The translations under genes were made by a program, and so were the position numbers. Positions 35,002 to 42,492 of a DNA stretch of 42,598 bases are shown piece after piece. The notes beneath the pieces are model-generated. The model did no database searches. It was given only the letters and a program-made list of their open reading frames with translations, and was not told the DNA's origin. The DNA is taken from assembly GCA_025454375.1 (NCBI GenBank), contig JALOOO010000013.1:1-42598 (forward strand), read 5' to 3'. Numbering within the stretch: the stretch's first letter is position 1; each line of letters opens with the position of its first letter. This DNA is from Leptolyngbya sp. Prado105 (GTDB taxonomy: Bacteria; Cyanobacteriota; Cyanobacteriia; Leptolyngbyales; Leptolyngbyaceae).

Positions 35002-36393
35002 ATGCACGCGGTAAAACCACCCTCAATCAAGCTGTTCACAATGTTCCAACTGGGGTTATACCAGATGGGACTCGGCATGATGTCTGTGCTGACGTTGGGC
35101 GTTTTGAACCGCGTCATGATTAAAGAGTTGGCGATTCCAGCGACGCTTGCGGCAAGCGCGATCGCAGTTCATCAACTCATGGCTCCGGCAAGATTATGGT
35201 TTGGGCAATTGTCTGATGCGAAGCCGATTGCGGGCTATCACCGGACTGGGTATGTTTGGATTGCTTCGGTGCTATTTGCGATCGCTGCGTTTCTCGCGGT
35301 GCAAGTCATGTGGCAAGTTGGGGATAGCTTGCAAGCAGTCGGATGGACTACTCCAACCTATCTTTGGATGCTAATGCTGGGATCGGTGTTTGCAGTTTAC
35401 GGATTGACTTTGAGTGCTGGGTCAACGCCGTTTGCCGCTTTACTGGTTGATGTGTCAGAAGAAGAGAATCGATCGAAGCTCGTCGGGGTTGTCTGGTCAA
35501 TGTTGATGGTTGGTATTGTGATTGGAGCGATTCTAAGTTCCCGGTTGCTGCCGAGCGAAGGAAGTATTGCACTCGATCAACTCCGTCCTGCGGTTAATCG
35601 CTTATTTGTCATTGTTCCTGGCGTTGTCTGTGGATTATGTGTGCTGGCAACTTTTGGCGTTGAGAAAAAGTACTCGCACTTTTTTAACCGATCGCAAGAC
35701 CACAATCGAGAAGATCAAGTTACTCTGGGTCGCGCAGTTCGGGTCTTGACCGCTTCTCCGCAGACGGGATTGTTTTTCTCCTTCTTGCTAATGATGACGA
35801 TTAGCTTGTTTATGCAAGATGCGGTGATGGAATCTTATGGCGGACAAGTGTTTGGCATGTCGGTATCGGAGACGACTCAGTTAAATGCGTTTTGGGGCAT
35901 GGGAACTTTAGTCGGAATTAGTAGTGCCGGATTTGCGATCGTGCCGCGATTGGGAAAAACCCGTACTGCAAAATTAGGCTGTCTCTTGGTTGCAGGCTGT
36001 GCTGGGATTCTAATTTTGGCAGGGTTTACGACCAGTCCGAAACTGTTACAAAGTGGATTATTTCTGTTTGGATTAGCGTCGGGTATTACGACGACTGGGG
36101 CGTTGAGTTTGATGCTGGACTTGACGGCTGTTGAGACGGCGGGGACATTTATTGGAGCGTGGGGCTTGGCACAGGCTTTAGCGAGAGGATTGGCAACTGT
36201 TCTCGGAGGCGGTGCGCTCGATTTTGGCAAGATCATTTTCCCGAACCTGACCCTGGCATATGCCTTTGTGTTTGGACTCCAAGCGATCGGGATGTTAGTC
36301 GCAGTCCGACTTTTGAATCAGGTCGATGTCAAGGCGTTTCACCTCAAAACAAAAGCCGCGATCTCAACAATTCTGCAAGGAGAGTTAGATTAA
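35002..36393 (+). CDS. PucC/BCD-family MFS transporter
   Basis: 463 residues with about twelve transmembrane helices. The N-terminal FQLGLYQMGLGMMSVLTLGV and NRVMIKELAIPATL, with the APARLWFGQLSD loop, are typical of the PucC/bacteriochlorophyll delivery family. In phototrophs these proteins assist pigment-protein assembly and possibly chlorophyll or light-harvesting complex delivery in the photosynthetic membrane. Cyanobacterial members are less well defined. The next gene starts 30 bases after its stop, on the same strand, and may be co-transcribed. Confidence 0.88.
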   Translation: MHAVKPPSIKLFTMFQLGLYQMGLGMMSVLTLGVLNRVMIKELAIPATLAASAIAVHQLMAPARLWFGQLSDAKPIAGYHRTGYVWIASVLFAIAAFLAVQVMWQVGDSLQAVGWTTPTYLWMLMLGSVFAVYGLTLSAGSTPFAALLVDVSEEENRSKLVGVVWSMLMVGIVIGAILSSRLLPSEGSIALDQLRPAVNRLFVIVPGVVCGLCVLATFGVEKKYSHFFNRSQDHNREDQVTLGRAVRVLTASPQTGLFFSFLLMMTISLFMQDAVMESYGGQVFGMSVSETTQLNAFWGMGTLVGISSAGFAIVPRLGKTRTAKLGCLLVAGCAGILILAGFTTSPKLLQSGLFLFGLASGITTTGALSLMLDLTAVETAGTFIGAWGLAQALARGLATVLGGGALDFGKIIFPNLTLAYAFVFGLQAIGMLVAVRLLNQVDVKAFHLKTKAAISTILQGELD

Positions 36394-36422
36394 TAGATGT
36401 GGTTTATTAAGTTTTGTTGCTT

Positions 36423-36965
36423 ATGACTCGTCGAACTCTTATTCTTGGTTGGCTCAGTACGGTGCTTGCGATCGTTGCGAGTCTGAGCTTGTCTTTTCCT
36501 GCGGTTGCGCTAGGCGGAGTTTTGCCGCAAGTGAATCAACCTGCGCCTGAATTCTCACTGCCGAGCAATTCTGGAGAAGGAACGGTTTCGCTGTCGGATT
36601 ATCGTGGCAAGTGGGTCGTGGCTTACTTCTATCCGGCCGACTTTACGCCGGGATGCACTTTAGAGGCGAGAAAATTTCAGGAAGATTTGCCAAAATATCT
36701 CGATCGCAATACGCAGGTGCTTGGGATCAGTGCGGATGATGTCAATTCTCACAGTGATTTCTGCGATTCTGAAGGGCTGAAATTTCCGCTGTTAGCCGAT
36801 GAGAAAGGAGCGGTGAGTCAGGCGTATGGCTCATGGCTCGGTATTCGATCGGCACGGCATACGTTCATTATTGATCCGGAAGGGATTCTACGGGCGACGT
36901 TTACGGGGGTGAATCCGATCGTGCATAGTCGCGAGGTGTTGGCAACGCTAGTGGATCTGCAATAA
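36423..36965 (+). CDS. bcp: Peroxiredoxin Q/BCP type, exported
   Basis: 180 residues from the ATG at 36423. A signal peptide (LSTVLAIVASLSLSFPAVA) suggests periplasmic or thylakoid-lumen location. The peroxidatic cysteine is in DFTPGCTLEARKF (Cys78). The usual PrxQ resolving cysteine five residues later is replaced by Arg; the only other cysteine is Cys114 (SDFCDSEG). The protein should reduce hydroperoxides, with disulfide chemistry different from the classic type. It follows the PucC-like gene, fitting a role near the photosynthetic membrane. Confidence 0.9.
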   Translation: MTRRTLILGWLSTVLAIVASLSLSFPAVALGGVLPQVNQPAPEFSLPSNSGEGTVSLSDYRGKWVVAYFYPADFTPGCTLEARKFQEDLPKYLDRNTQVLGISADDVNSHSDFCDSEGLKFPLLADEKGAVSQAYGSWLGIRSARHTFIIDPEGILRATFTGVNPIVHSREVLATLVDLQ

Positions 36966-36980
36966 TTTTCGCAGTCCTTG

Positions 36981-37006
36981 TAGAGACGCGATGAATCGCG
37001 TCTCTA
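36981..37006. repeat. Interspersed palindrome (TAGAGACGCGAT type)
   Basis: TAGAGACGCGAT and ATCGCGTCTCTA form a perfect 12-bp inverted repeat with a two-base centre, 15 bases after the peroxiredoxin stop. This sequence type is, from memory, a common dispersed repeat in filamentous cyanobacteria. It may also act as a 3'-end hairpin. Confidence 0.7.
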
Positions 37007-37030
37007 AGAAATTCGCGGTTTTACGAGGGA

Positions 37031-37552
37031 TCAAAACCGCAATCCCACCCCACCCTGTAAGGTCGCTGCGGCACCACCGCTTTTATACCCATCAAACGCG
37101 ATCACGGCATTGCCAAACACGACGACATTGCTATTTGGTAACGCATAATCAATTCCGGGCTGAATCGCGAAACTAGTCCGATCTCCCAACACGGTATCGC
37201 CACCCAACGGAATCGAAGCCCCAGCGCCGATATAGATATCCGTCTGCCAATTCAGTGCGTAATCGTAAGAAATAGTTGGAACAATTGCAGTTCCATTGCC
37301 AATGAATGCCTGTGCCCGCAGCGAAACTGGCGCTCTTAGAAACTTATAGCGTCCCGCAACGACTGCCGAAACGCTACCCCCATCGCCATTATTGTCATTC
37401 GACACCGCAACTCCAGGACCGACACCAATATAGCTGCCGTAGGCTGCTTGACCCCAAGCAGGAGCTTGCATCGCACAAATTCCAATGAGTGCTGCTCCAC
37501 AAACCCCAAGCTTCTTATCGAATCGTCCAAACAAACCTGTTAAAAATTTCAT
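37031..37552 (-). CDS. Small outer-membrane beta-barrel-like protein
   Basis: 173 residues from the ATG at 37552, chosen because GAGGAG lies about 6 bases upstream; a longer frame starts at 37567. A signal peptide (GAALIGICAMQAPAWG) precedes a mature region of alternating Gly/aromatic beta-strands (YGSYIGVGPGVAVS, VSLRAQAFIGNGTAI and TDIYIGAGASIPLG) and ends GGVGLRF with a terminal Phe. This fits a small 8-stranded barrel in the outer membrane. The family is not recognised. A short inverted repeat (GCGGTTTT/AAAACCGC) overlaps its 3' end. Confidence 0.7.
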   Translation of the reverse strand: MKFLTGLFGRFDKKLGVCGAALIGICAMQAPAWGQAAYGSYIGVGPGVAVSNDNNGDGGSVSAVVAGRYKFLRAPVSLRAQAFIGNGTAIVPTISYDYALNWQTDIYIGAGASIPLGGDTVLGDRTSFAIQPGIDYALPNSNVVVFGNAVIAFDGYKSGGAAATLQGGVGLRF

Positions 37553-37725
37553 TGCTCGACTCCTCACTACCAGGAACAGCGCCGCATCAAACTGCGATCG
37601 AATTATTTTTTATCATACCGAAGAATGCCCGATTCTCAAGCCCTACGCACCGAGTTTTGATCAGAAACAAAAGACTTTTGCGGAAACTTTTAGAATAGAG
37701 AAAGCTCCATTTATTTCGGTATTTT

Positions 37726-39588
37726 ATGTCTGATTCTGCACTGGGCGATCGCTATTCTAATTTGATTGAACAGATTATTCAGCAAACGCTGAAGGGCAAT
37801 ATTCGGTCAAAAGAACAGGTTTATCAAATGCTGGTGCAGGAGATTGAACCAGATAGCGGTGAAATTTTTGATGTGAAATTTCGCGATCGCATGGTGCAGA
37901 CTCAGACCTCAGCCCAGGATAAAAGTGATGAATTGAAACAGGCGAAGGCGATGCGGGCGATACGAGCATTGCAAACCATTGAAGGAGAATGGAAGCGCTG
38001 GCAATCTGAAAATCAAAACAGGAGCGCGATTGCAACTTCAGTCCGACAGTTAAATCAGGCGGATAGACGCGATCGAATTCTAATTTTTCTGACGCTGAGC
38101 GATCCCAATCACCCTGAAAGCCTCAATTCCGATCAACTGAAACAGGTTGCATTAACACTTCGACAACAACCCATTTCTGATGCTGAAACCCAGCAAGAAT
38201 TAGCGCAATTGAGCGATGGAATTCTGCGCGGGTTCAAGTCTTGGGAGATTTTGCAGCCGCATTTGATTAGCTGGATTTATAACCCGGAGCAATTGGGATT
38301 TGGTGGGACATCTAGAGGAGTTCGACCTTGGGAATTATGGGCGAATCAAGCAATTGGAATTTTTCCAAAATCGTTTTTTACAGCACTCGATCAAGACCAA
38401 TCTGCGGGAACCTGGGCAGAATCACAGACTGAAGTTGATCTATCGGATTGGATCGAGCTTTTGATTGTGATGCAAACGCTGCAACGAGGTTTAGTCAGTT
38501 GGGCAGAAAATCAAAGCTATAGTGCCAAAGCGGGAATGTCGATGTCGGTTTCGATTTTTCTGACCTTTGCGCTGCTTTGGTCTGAATTAGCAGGCGGATT
38601 TTCGCGATCGACTGGATTGAATTCAATCAATCGCGATCGCTTCTCAGAATCAGCGTTCCGCGTCACTTTACAAATCCTGCGCGTCTTTGCTCAACGAAGT
38701 TATTTTCCACTGTATGGAACGATCTATACCTCTTTTACTGGTACTTACTTCCGAGAAGCAATGAGTTATCTGAGCGAGCCACTCAAGCGAGTCGAAGGCA
38801 CACAGGAGAAGGCACGAATTCTTACGCTAATTGGCGCAACACAGCGGATTATTGGAGCATTAGACATTGCAAAAGAGCTTCACACTCAAGCAAAGGAGAT
38901 TGCCCAAGAGGCAGGCGATAAGCGGTGTGAGATTGCAAATCTGAACCATTTGAGTCGAATTAGCATTACTGAGAAGAACTATACAGAAGCAATTAGTACG
39001 AGCCAAAGAGCCTTAATTCTCAGTCGGCAATCGGGCGATCGGATGGGGGAAGCAAATGCTCTTGCAAATTTGGGCTATGCCGAAGTTTTCCAAGCCCAGT
39101 TACTTGAATTAGATCCCGATGCGTATGAGTTAGCGATCGGGTATTTAGAACAAGGCTTAGCTCTATCCGAAAAGCTTGGTGATTTGCAGAGTCAGGCATT
39201 GTGTGCCATTAGTCTCGGAAGTGCCTATGTTACTTTGAATGAGACTGAGCAAGCTTTGAAGTATCTAGAGCAGGGAAGCTATGCAGCGGGAGAGTCGGGC
39301 GATCGCTATTTACATGCGTTGTGTTTAGCTTATGTCGGTGAGGTATGTTACCAGCGTCAAGATTCTGAGCGAGCTATTGTTGCCTCTGCGATCGCAATGT
39401 ACAAGCTTGAGCAGATGGGTTCAACAGATTGGCGGACTTCTGCCGGATTACTTACTATCTTGCAGGGACAATTGGGCGAACGATTTGAGCAGATTTTGCA
39501 AAGTCAGCGATCAAGCTTCATCGCAGAAATTGGCATGGACGGGTTTGACTATCTGAGAGAGTTACTCGATCGATATCGCCAAGCTTAG
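37726..39588 (+). CDS. TPR-repeat protein, cyanobacterial type
   Basis: 620 residues. Residues about 1-340 form a helical N-terminal domain (RYSNLIEQIIQQTLKGNIRS, AMRAIRALQTIEGEWKRWQ and SWEILQPHLISWIYNPEQLG), resembling a conserved cyanobacterial protein of unknown role. Tetratricopeptide repeats follow at about 360-560 (ANLNHLSRISITEKNYTEAI, ANALANLGYAEVFQAQ and CAISLGSAYVTLNETEQALK). There is no signal peptide. TPRs indicate protein-protein binding, so it may be a scaffold or sensor. The partner is unknown. Neighbours give no clue. Confidence 0.8.
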   Translation: MSDSALGDRYSNLIEQIIQQTLKGNIRSKEQVYQMLVQEIEPDSGEIFDVKFRDRMVQTQTSAQDKSDELKQAKAMRAIRALQTIEGEWKRWQSENQNRSAIATSVRQLNQADRRDRILIFLTLSDPNHPESLNSDQLKQVALTLRQQPISDAETQQELAQLSDGILRGFKSWEILQPHLISWIYNPEQLGFGGTSRGVRPWELWANQAIGIFPKSFFTALDQDQSAGTWAESQTEVDLSDWIELLIVMQTLQRGLVSWAENQSYSAKAGMSMSVSIFLTFALLWSELAGGFSRSTGLNSINRDRFSESAFRVTLQILRVFAQRSYFPLYGTIYTSFTGTYFREAMSYLSEPLKRVEGTQEKARILTLIGATQRIIGALDIAKELHTQAKEIAQEAGDKRCEIANLNHLSRISITEKNYTEAISTSQRALILSRQSGDRMGEANALANLGYAEVFQAQLLELDPDAYELAIGYLEQGLALSEKLGDLQSQALCAISLGSAYVTLNETEQALKYLEQGSYAAGESGDRYLHALCLAYVGEVCYQRQDSERAIVASAIAMYKLEQMGSTDWRTSAGLLTILQGQLGERFEQILQSQRSSFIAEIGMDGFDYLRELLDRYRQA

Positions 39589-39709
39589 TAACCGTAAGGC
39601 TATTTATAGTGTTTATCTGCAAACTTTTGCTTCACTCGATTACGCTAGCGATCGCGCAATTCCTACCCTAATACGCAATAATTTAAGAAGTTTAATACAC
39701 TGCCAATCT

Positions 39710-39928
39710 ATGAACTTGAGCGCTGAAGATCTCAACTTACTCCATCAGGCAGAAAAACGACTCAAGCAGCTATCTCCCGAACGGTTGCGAGTTGCCAGCG
39801 ATTTTCTTGCCTATCTACAAGAACGTGAGGAAAACGAAGCAACAGAGGAACTATTAACGATTCCTGGCATTGAAGCAGAATTTCTTGAGGCTTTACAAGA
39901 AGCTGATGCTGGCGAGGTTGTCTCCTAG
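39710..39928 (+). CDS. Small hypothetical protein, possibly an orphan antitoxin
   Basis: 72 residues, helical and acidic: LNLLHQAEKRLKQLSPERLR then ASDFLAYLQEREENEATEEL and LTIPGIEAEFLEALQEADAG. The layout (amphipathic helix with Pro-Glu-Arg, then an acidic tail with IPG) resembles small antitoxin proteins common in cyanobacteria. No toxin frame follows, and I saw no RelE- or PIN-like motifs in the next 200 bases. It lacks an obvious ribosome-binding site. The function is unproven. Confidence 0.55.
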   Translation: MNLSAEDLNLLHQAEKRLKQLSPERLRVASDFLAYLQEREENEATEELLTIPGIEAEFLEALQEADAGEVVS

Positions 39929-40087
39929 TGAGATGGCTTTAATAAGTGATTCAAAGGGAAGTTGGAGAGTGAGGAGCGCTGACATAAAGCTTTTTCCCGC
40001 TCGATTCCCACATTTTAGAGCAAATGGTCTACTCAATTTGAAAGCTACTAGAGGAAATATACACCCGTACATCCTCTAGCATCCTCA

Positions 40088-40222
40088 TCATCGATTTTGT
40101 GATGGAATGGTATGCCGACTTCGCCAACTGCGAATGTGCTGATCACCGGAATTAGAGCTTCGACATGACATCATCAAGGGAAAGATAACCAGGATAAGAG
40201 CAGGAACGATCAAACGCTTCAT
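40088..40222 (-). CDS. Short lipoprotein-like peptide
   Basis: 44 residues. A strong AAAGGAGAAATATC ribosome-binding site precedes the ATG. The sequence MKRLIVPALILVIFPLMMSC is a classic signal peptide with a Cys at 20 in a near-lipobox context (L-M-M-S-C). The short mature part is polar and ends at TGA. It may be a small lipoprotein, or the front of a longer one truncated by decay. No homologue is known to me. Confidence 0.5.
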   Translation of the reverse strand: MKRLIVPALILVIFPLMMSCRSSNSGDQHIRSWRSRHTIPSQNR

Positions 40223-40330
40223 GATATTTCTCCTTTCAGTTTTATCTAAAGTGGGCTAGACTCAGAAGAAATTATCATAAGGAAAGCTAACCATTTCAGC
40301 GATTAAACTACCAGAATAACTAGCAATAGC

Positions 40331-40384
40331 TGTGGGATGGGCATCTTGCCGGACTCCGGAAAGCAGGCAAGATGCCTGCCCCAC
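40331..40384. repeat. REPIN: inverted pair of REP palindromes
   Basis: GGGCATCTTGCC on the left and GGCAAGATGCCTGCCCCACA on the right are inverted copies, separated by about 15 bases, forming one long hairpin bounded by TGTGGG and CCCACA. The core GGCATCTTGCC is the same as in the REP copies at 41827-41850 and 42384-42407. Confidence 0.85.
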
Positions 40385-40479
40385 AATTAAATCAGAAAAA
40401 TTCACCATTGAGAAACTACTACTACTACTACAAGTCCTTTGATTACCAGTCTCCTCAAACCAAGGTGTGATCAGAACTG

Positions 40480-41754
40480 TTAAAAGATGCTGGCGCTTTG
40501 GCTATTTAATTTTCTACAACGAGAACGACCCTCAATTAGCTGATGACCTTGTAACGTTAACTGATGACTCTGTGCAGACTCCTTAGCTTTCTGCTCTTTG
40601 CAACCATAAATCCCGCTTAGTAAGCCCCAGCTATCAAGTACTAGTGACCAAAACTCCATAAAATGCCATTCATATAGGGGAGTCAGATGTGCAGCGCGAT
40701 TACGAAGATGTCCAAGTTGATCAAGAATGGATGCGGCTTGTTCTCCCTGCGCTAGCCAAGTTGCAGCTGGATGTTCCCACTGTTGAATGAATTTGCGAAT
40801 GACTTGTCTATCAAATTCACTTATTTGATCGCGAGGTTGGTATTCAAAAAGAAGAGCATCCCTATCTTTAAAGTCCCACTCTGGCTTATCAAACTCAGCA
40901 GGAATAAACCGCTTCCATTGTTTTGCAATTAACCTTGGAAGCTGACCGATTGTGTGACTCTGTTGACCTCTCAGTTGAAGTCCCCCAATTTCAAAGGTTC
41001 TTTCTTGTTTATTGGCTGATTGCACCAAGAAATTGTAAAGCGCTTCAAAGAAAGGAGCTACGACTTCCGTTTCTACAACCAATCCCAGTCTTGTTCCGGC
41101 TTCCGTATAGTCACTAAAAACATCCCTTTTTTTTGTGATCCTATAATTCATGTTTGCCAGAATGAGGTTTGTCCGGCTAGATTCAGATATGCTTTGCCAA
41201 ACATTACTTCCAATCAAAGCCTCGATTTTCTTGCCAACTTTGTTCGCATCATATGACAAGGACGATTTTTTGATTTGAGATTGTAGACTTTGAATCTCGG
41301 TTTCTCTGCGTTCGATTTCTGCTTCTTTTGCTAATAGTGAAGCTTGGAGAGTTGCTAATTGCTCTTGCTGTTCAGTTGAAAATTGACTGATTGTTTTTTG
41401 AAGGATTGCAATTTGCTGTCTCAAATTTCTAATCTGCTCATTCTTGCTATGACTCAGTTGCCTCTGCTCCGCAATGAGTTGGTCTTTCTCTTTAATAATT
41501 TGATTTCTCTCTTCTGCTTCTAAGCATTGGATTGCAGTTTTAATTAAATTATAGAAATGTGGTTTAGTTACATCGATTTCTTCATTTTTTCCATTAGTTC
41601 TCTCAAGCGTTCCAACTCTTTGTCCCTTTCTAACGACTAGAGTATCACCCTGAGCATTGTAAATTCTGAGTTCTCCTAAAGCCCCTGAAAGGATATGGCA
41701 AGTATATCTACGCTTGCTATAGTCAAAAATCGCCTTAACGTTATAGAGCAACAT
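40480..41754 (-). CDS. Coiled-coil protein with C-terminal Rx4H (HEPN-like) motif
   Basis: 424 residues from the ATG at 41754. A longer frame starts at GTG 41850, but its first residues (MGQARCLPFF) are just translated REP sequence. The N-terminal about 70 residues form a small beta-rich module (YTCHILSGALGELRIYNAQG). A long coiled coil spans about 80-163. The C-terminal half is helical and contains LGHLRNRAAHLTP, an Arg-x4-His motif (about 351-356) as in HEPN RNases, preceded by WLAQGEQAASILD. The HEPN match is motif-level only. Codon use and AT-richness differ from the core genes. The likely setting is accessory or defence, but this is unproven. Confidence 0.6.
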   Translation of the reverse strand: MLLYNVKAIFDYSKRRYTCHILSGALGELRIYNAQGDTLVVRKGQRVGTLERTNGKNEEIDVTKPHFYNLIKTAIQCLEAEERNQIIKEKDQLIAEQRQLSHSKNEQIRNLRQQIAILQKTISQFSTEQQEQLATLQASLLAKEAEIERRETEIQSLQSQIKKSSLSYDANKVGKKIEALIGSNVWQSISESSRTNLILANMNYRITKKRDVFSDYTEAGTRLGLVVETEVVAPFFEALYNFLVQSANKQERTFEIGGLQLRGQQSHTIGQLPRLIAKQWKRFIPAEFDKPEWDFKDRDALLFEYQPRDQISEFDRQVIRKFIQQWEHPAATWLAQGEQAASILDQLGHLRNRAAHLTPLYEWHFMEFWSLVLDSWGLLSGIYGCKEQKAKESAQSHQLTLQGHQLIEGRSRCRKLNSQSASIF

Positions 41755-41826
41755 ATTTTCTTGATGAATACTGAGAATGTTTCTCCAATATGATTCCCCC
41801 ACGATAAGCCAAATAACTTTGAAAAA

Positions 41827-41850
41827 GGGCAGGCATCTTGCCTGCCCCAC
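41827..41850. repeat. REP palindrome, downstream side of RAYT
   Basis: GGCAGGC-ATCTT-GCCTGCC hairpin followed by CCCAC, 7 bases past the stop of the transposase. It has the same ATCTT loop orientation as the copy at 42384. Confidence 0.88.
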
Positions 41851-41856
41851 CTGACA

Positions 41857-42365
41857 TTAAAGATATGGAAATTGGTTTGATGAGAGATCTAATGAAGGTT
41901 GTTGCCACAGAAAGGGATATTGCTCTGGAGTTTCAGATAAACCTGCTCTAACTGGATTTAGTCGAATGTAATTCCAGAAATTCTCAAACTCATGCGCATC
42001 TCTGACAATACGATCGTACCGTTCATCCTGCCAAACGACTCCGATATGATTCATCGCAGCAGCAATCTTTTTAGCACTATATCCCTTCATGCTTTTCATG
42101 ATCTCACTCAGGCTCCAAAATTTTGATTCAGTTTTCAATAGAGGCTGAACAATCAGATGGACATGATCAGGCATGACAACGACGATAAAGACTTTGTATC
42201 TCTGATTGTTGAAGAATAAGCAAGTGTCTAAAGCGATCTGCCGAGCCTGAAAACTTAGCTCAAATTTTTTCCAAGTATTGAACGTAATAAAGTAGCGCCA
42301 TCCAACTCCCAATGTGGGAGGTTTCGCTTACTAAATTTTACCTGTCTATTTCCAATTTTCTTCAT
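41857..42365 (-). pseudogene. REP-associated tyrosine transposase (RAYT), frameshifted
   Basis: A Y1/IS200-like transposase of the RAYT group. The HUH motif is in VVMPDHVHLIVQ, the catalytic Tyr in SMKGYSAKKI, and WQDERYDRIVRD and EFENFWNYIRLNPVRAGL are typical. The conserved frame has no ATG, only a TTG at 42312. The missing start, MKKIGNRQVKFSKRNLPHWE, is in another frame from ATG 42365 and meets the main frame near 42294-42303, where about one base is missing (GGCGC-TACTTT). HWELDG then YFITFNTW reads as one RAYT N-terminus. The gene is therefore probably inactive unless rescued by frameshifting or unless this is a sequencing error. REP copies flank it on both sides. Confidence 0.85.
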
Positions 42366-42383
42366 TACTAATGGAATCTCCCT

Positions 42384-42407
42384 GTGGGGTAGGCATCTTG
42401 CCTGCCA
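42384..42407. repeat. REP palindrome, upstream side of RAYT
   Basis: GTGGGGTAGGC-ATCTT-GCCTGCCACC; one G-T wobble in the stem. It lies 18 bases upstream of the proposed RAYT start and is in direct orientation with the copy at 41827. Confidence 0.88.
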
Positions 42408-42433
42408 CCAGCCCCAAGAATTCCCCTTCAAAC

Positions 42434-42465
42434 TAAAAATCCCCCACCCGAAGGCGAGGGATTTT
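42434..42465 (-). terminator. Terminator of psaB
   Basis: On the minus strand AAATCCCTCGCC-TTCG-GGTGGGGGATTT forms a strong stem with a stable TTCG loop, followed by TT then AG. It lies 27 bases after the psaB stop. Confidence 0.85.
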
Positions 42466-42492
42466 CTATCTATCTACCGCATTTAGTTCAGA

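Noticed and set aside
39930-40079. Possible toxin frame after the small antitoxin-like gene
   Set aside because: The peptide after the Met (MALISDSKGSWRVRSADIK) shows no RelE, PIN or MazF motif, and the frame continues the antitoxin region out of phase with no ribosome-binding site.
40415-40430. (ACT)n microsatellite
   Set aside because: Only about five units; too short to be of interest on its own.
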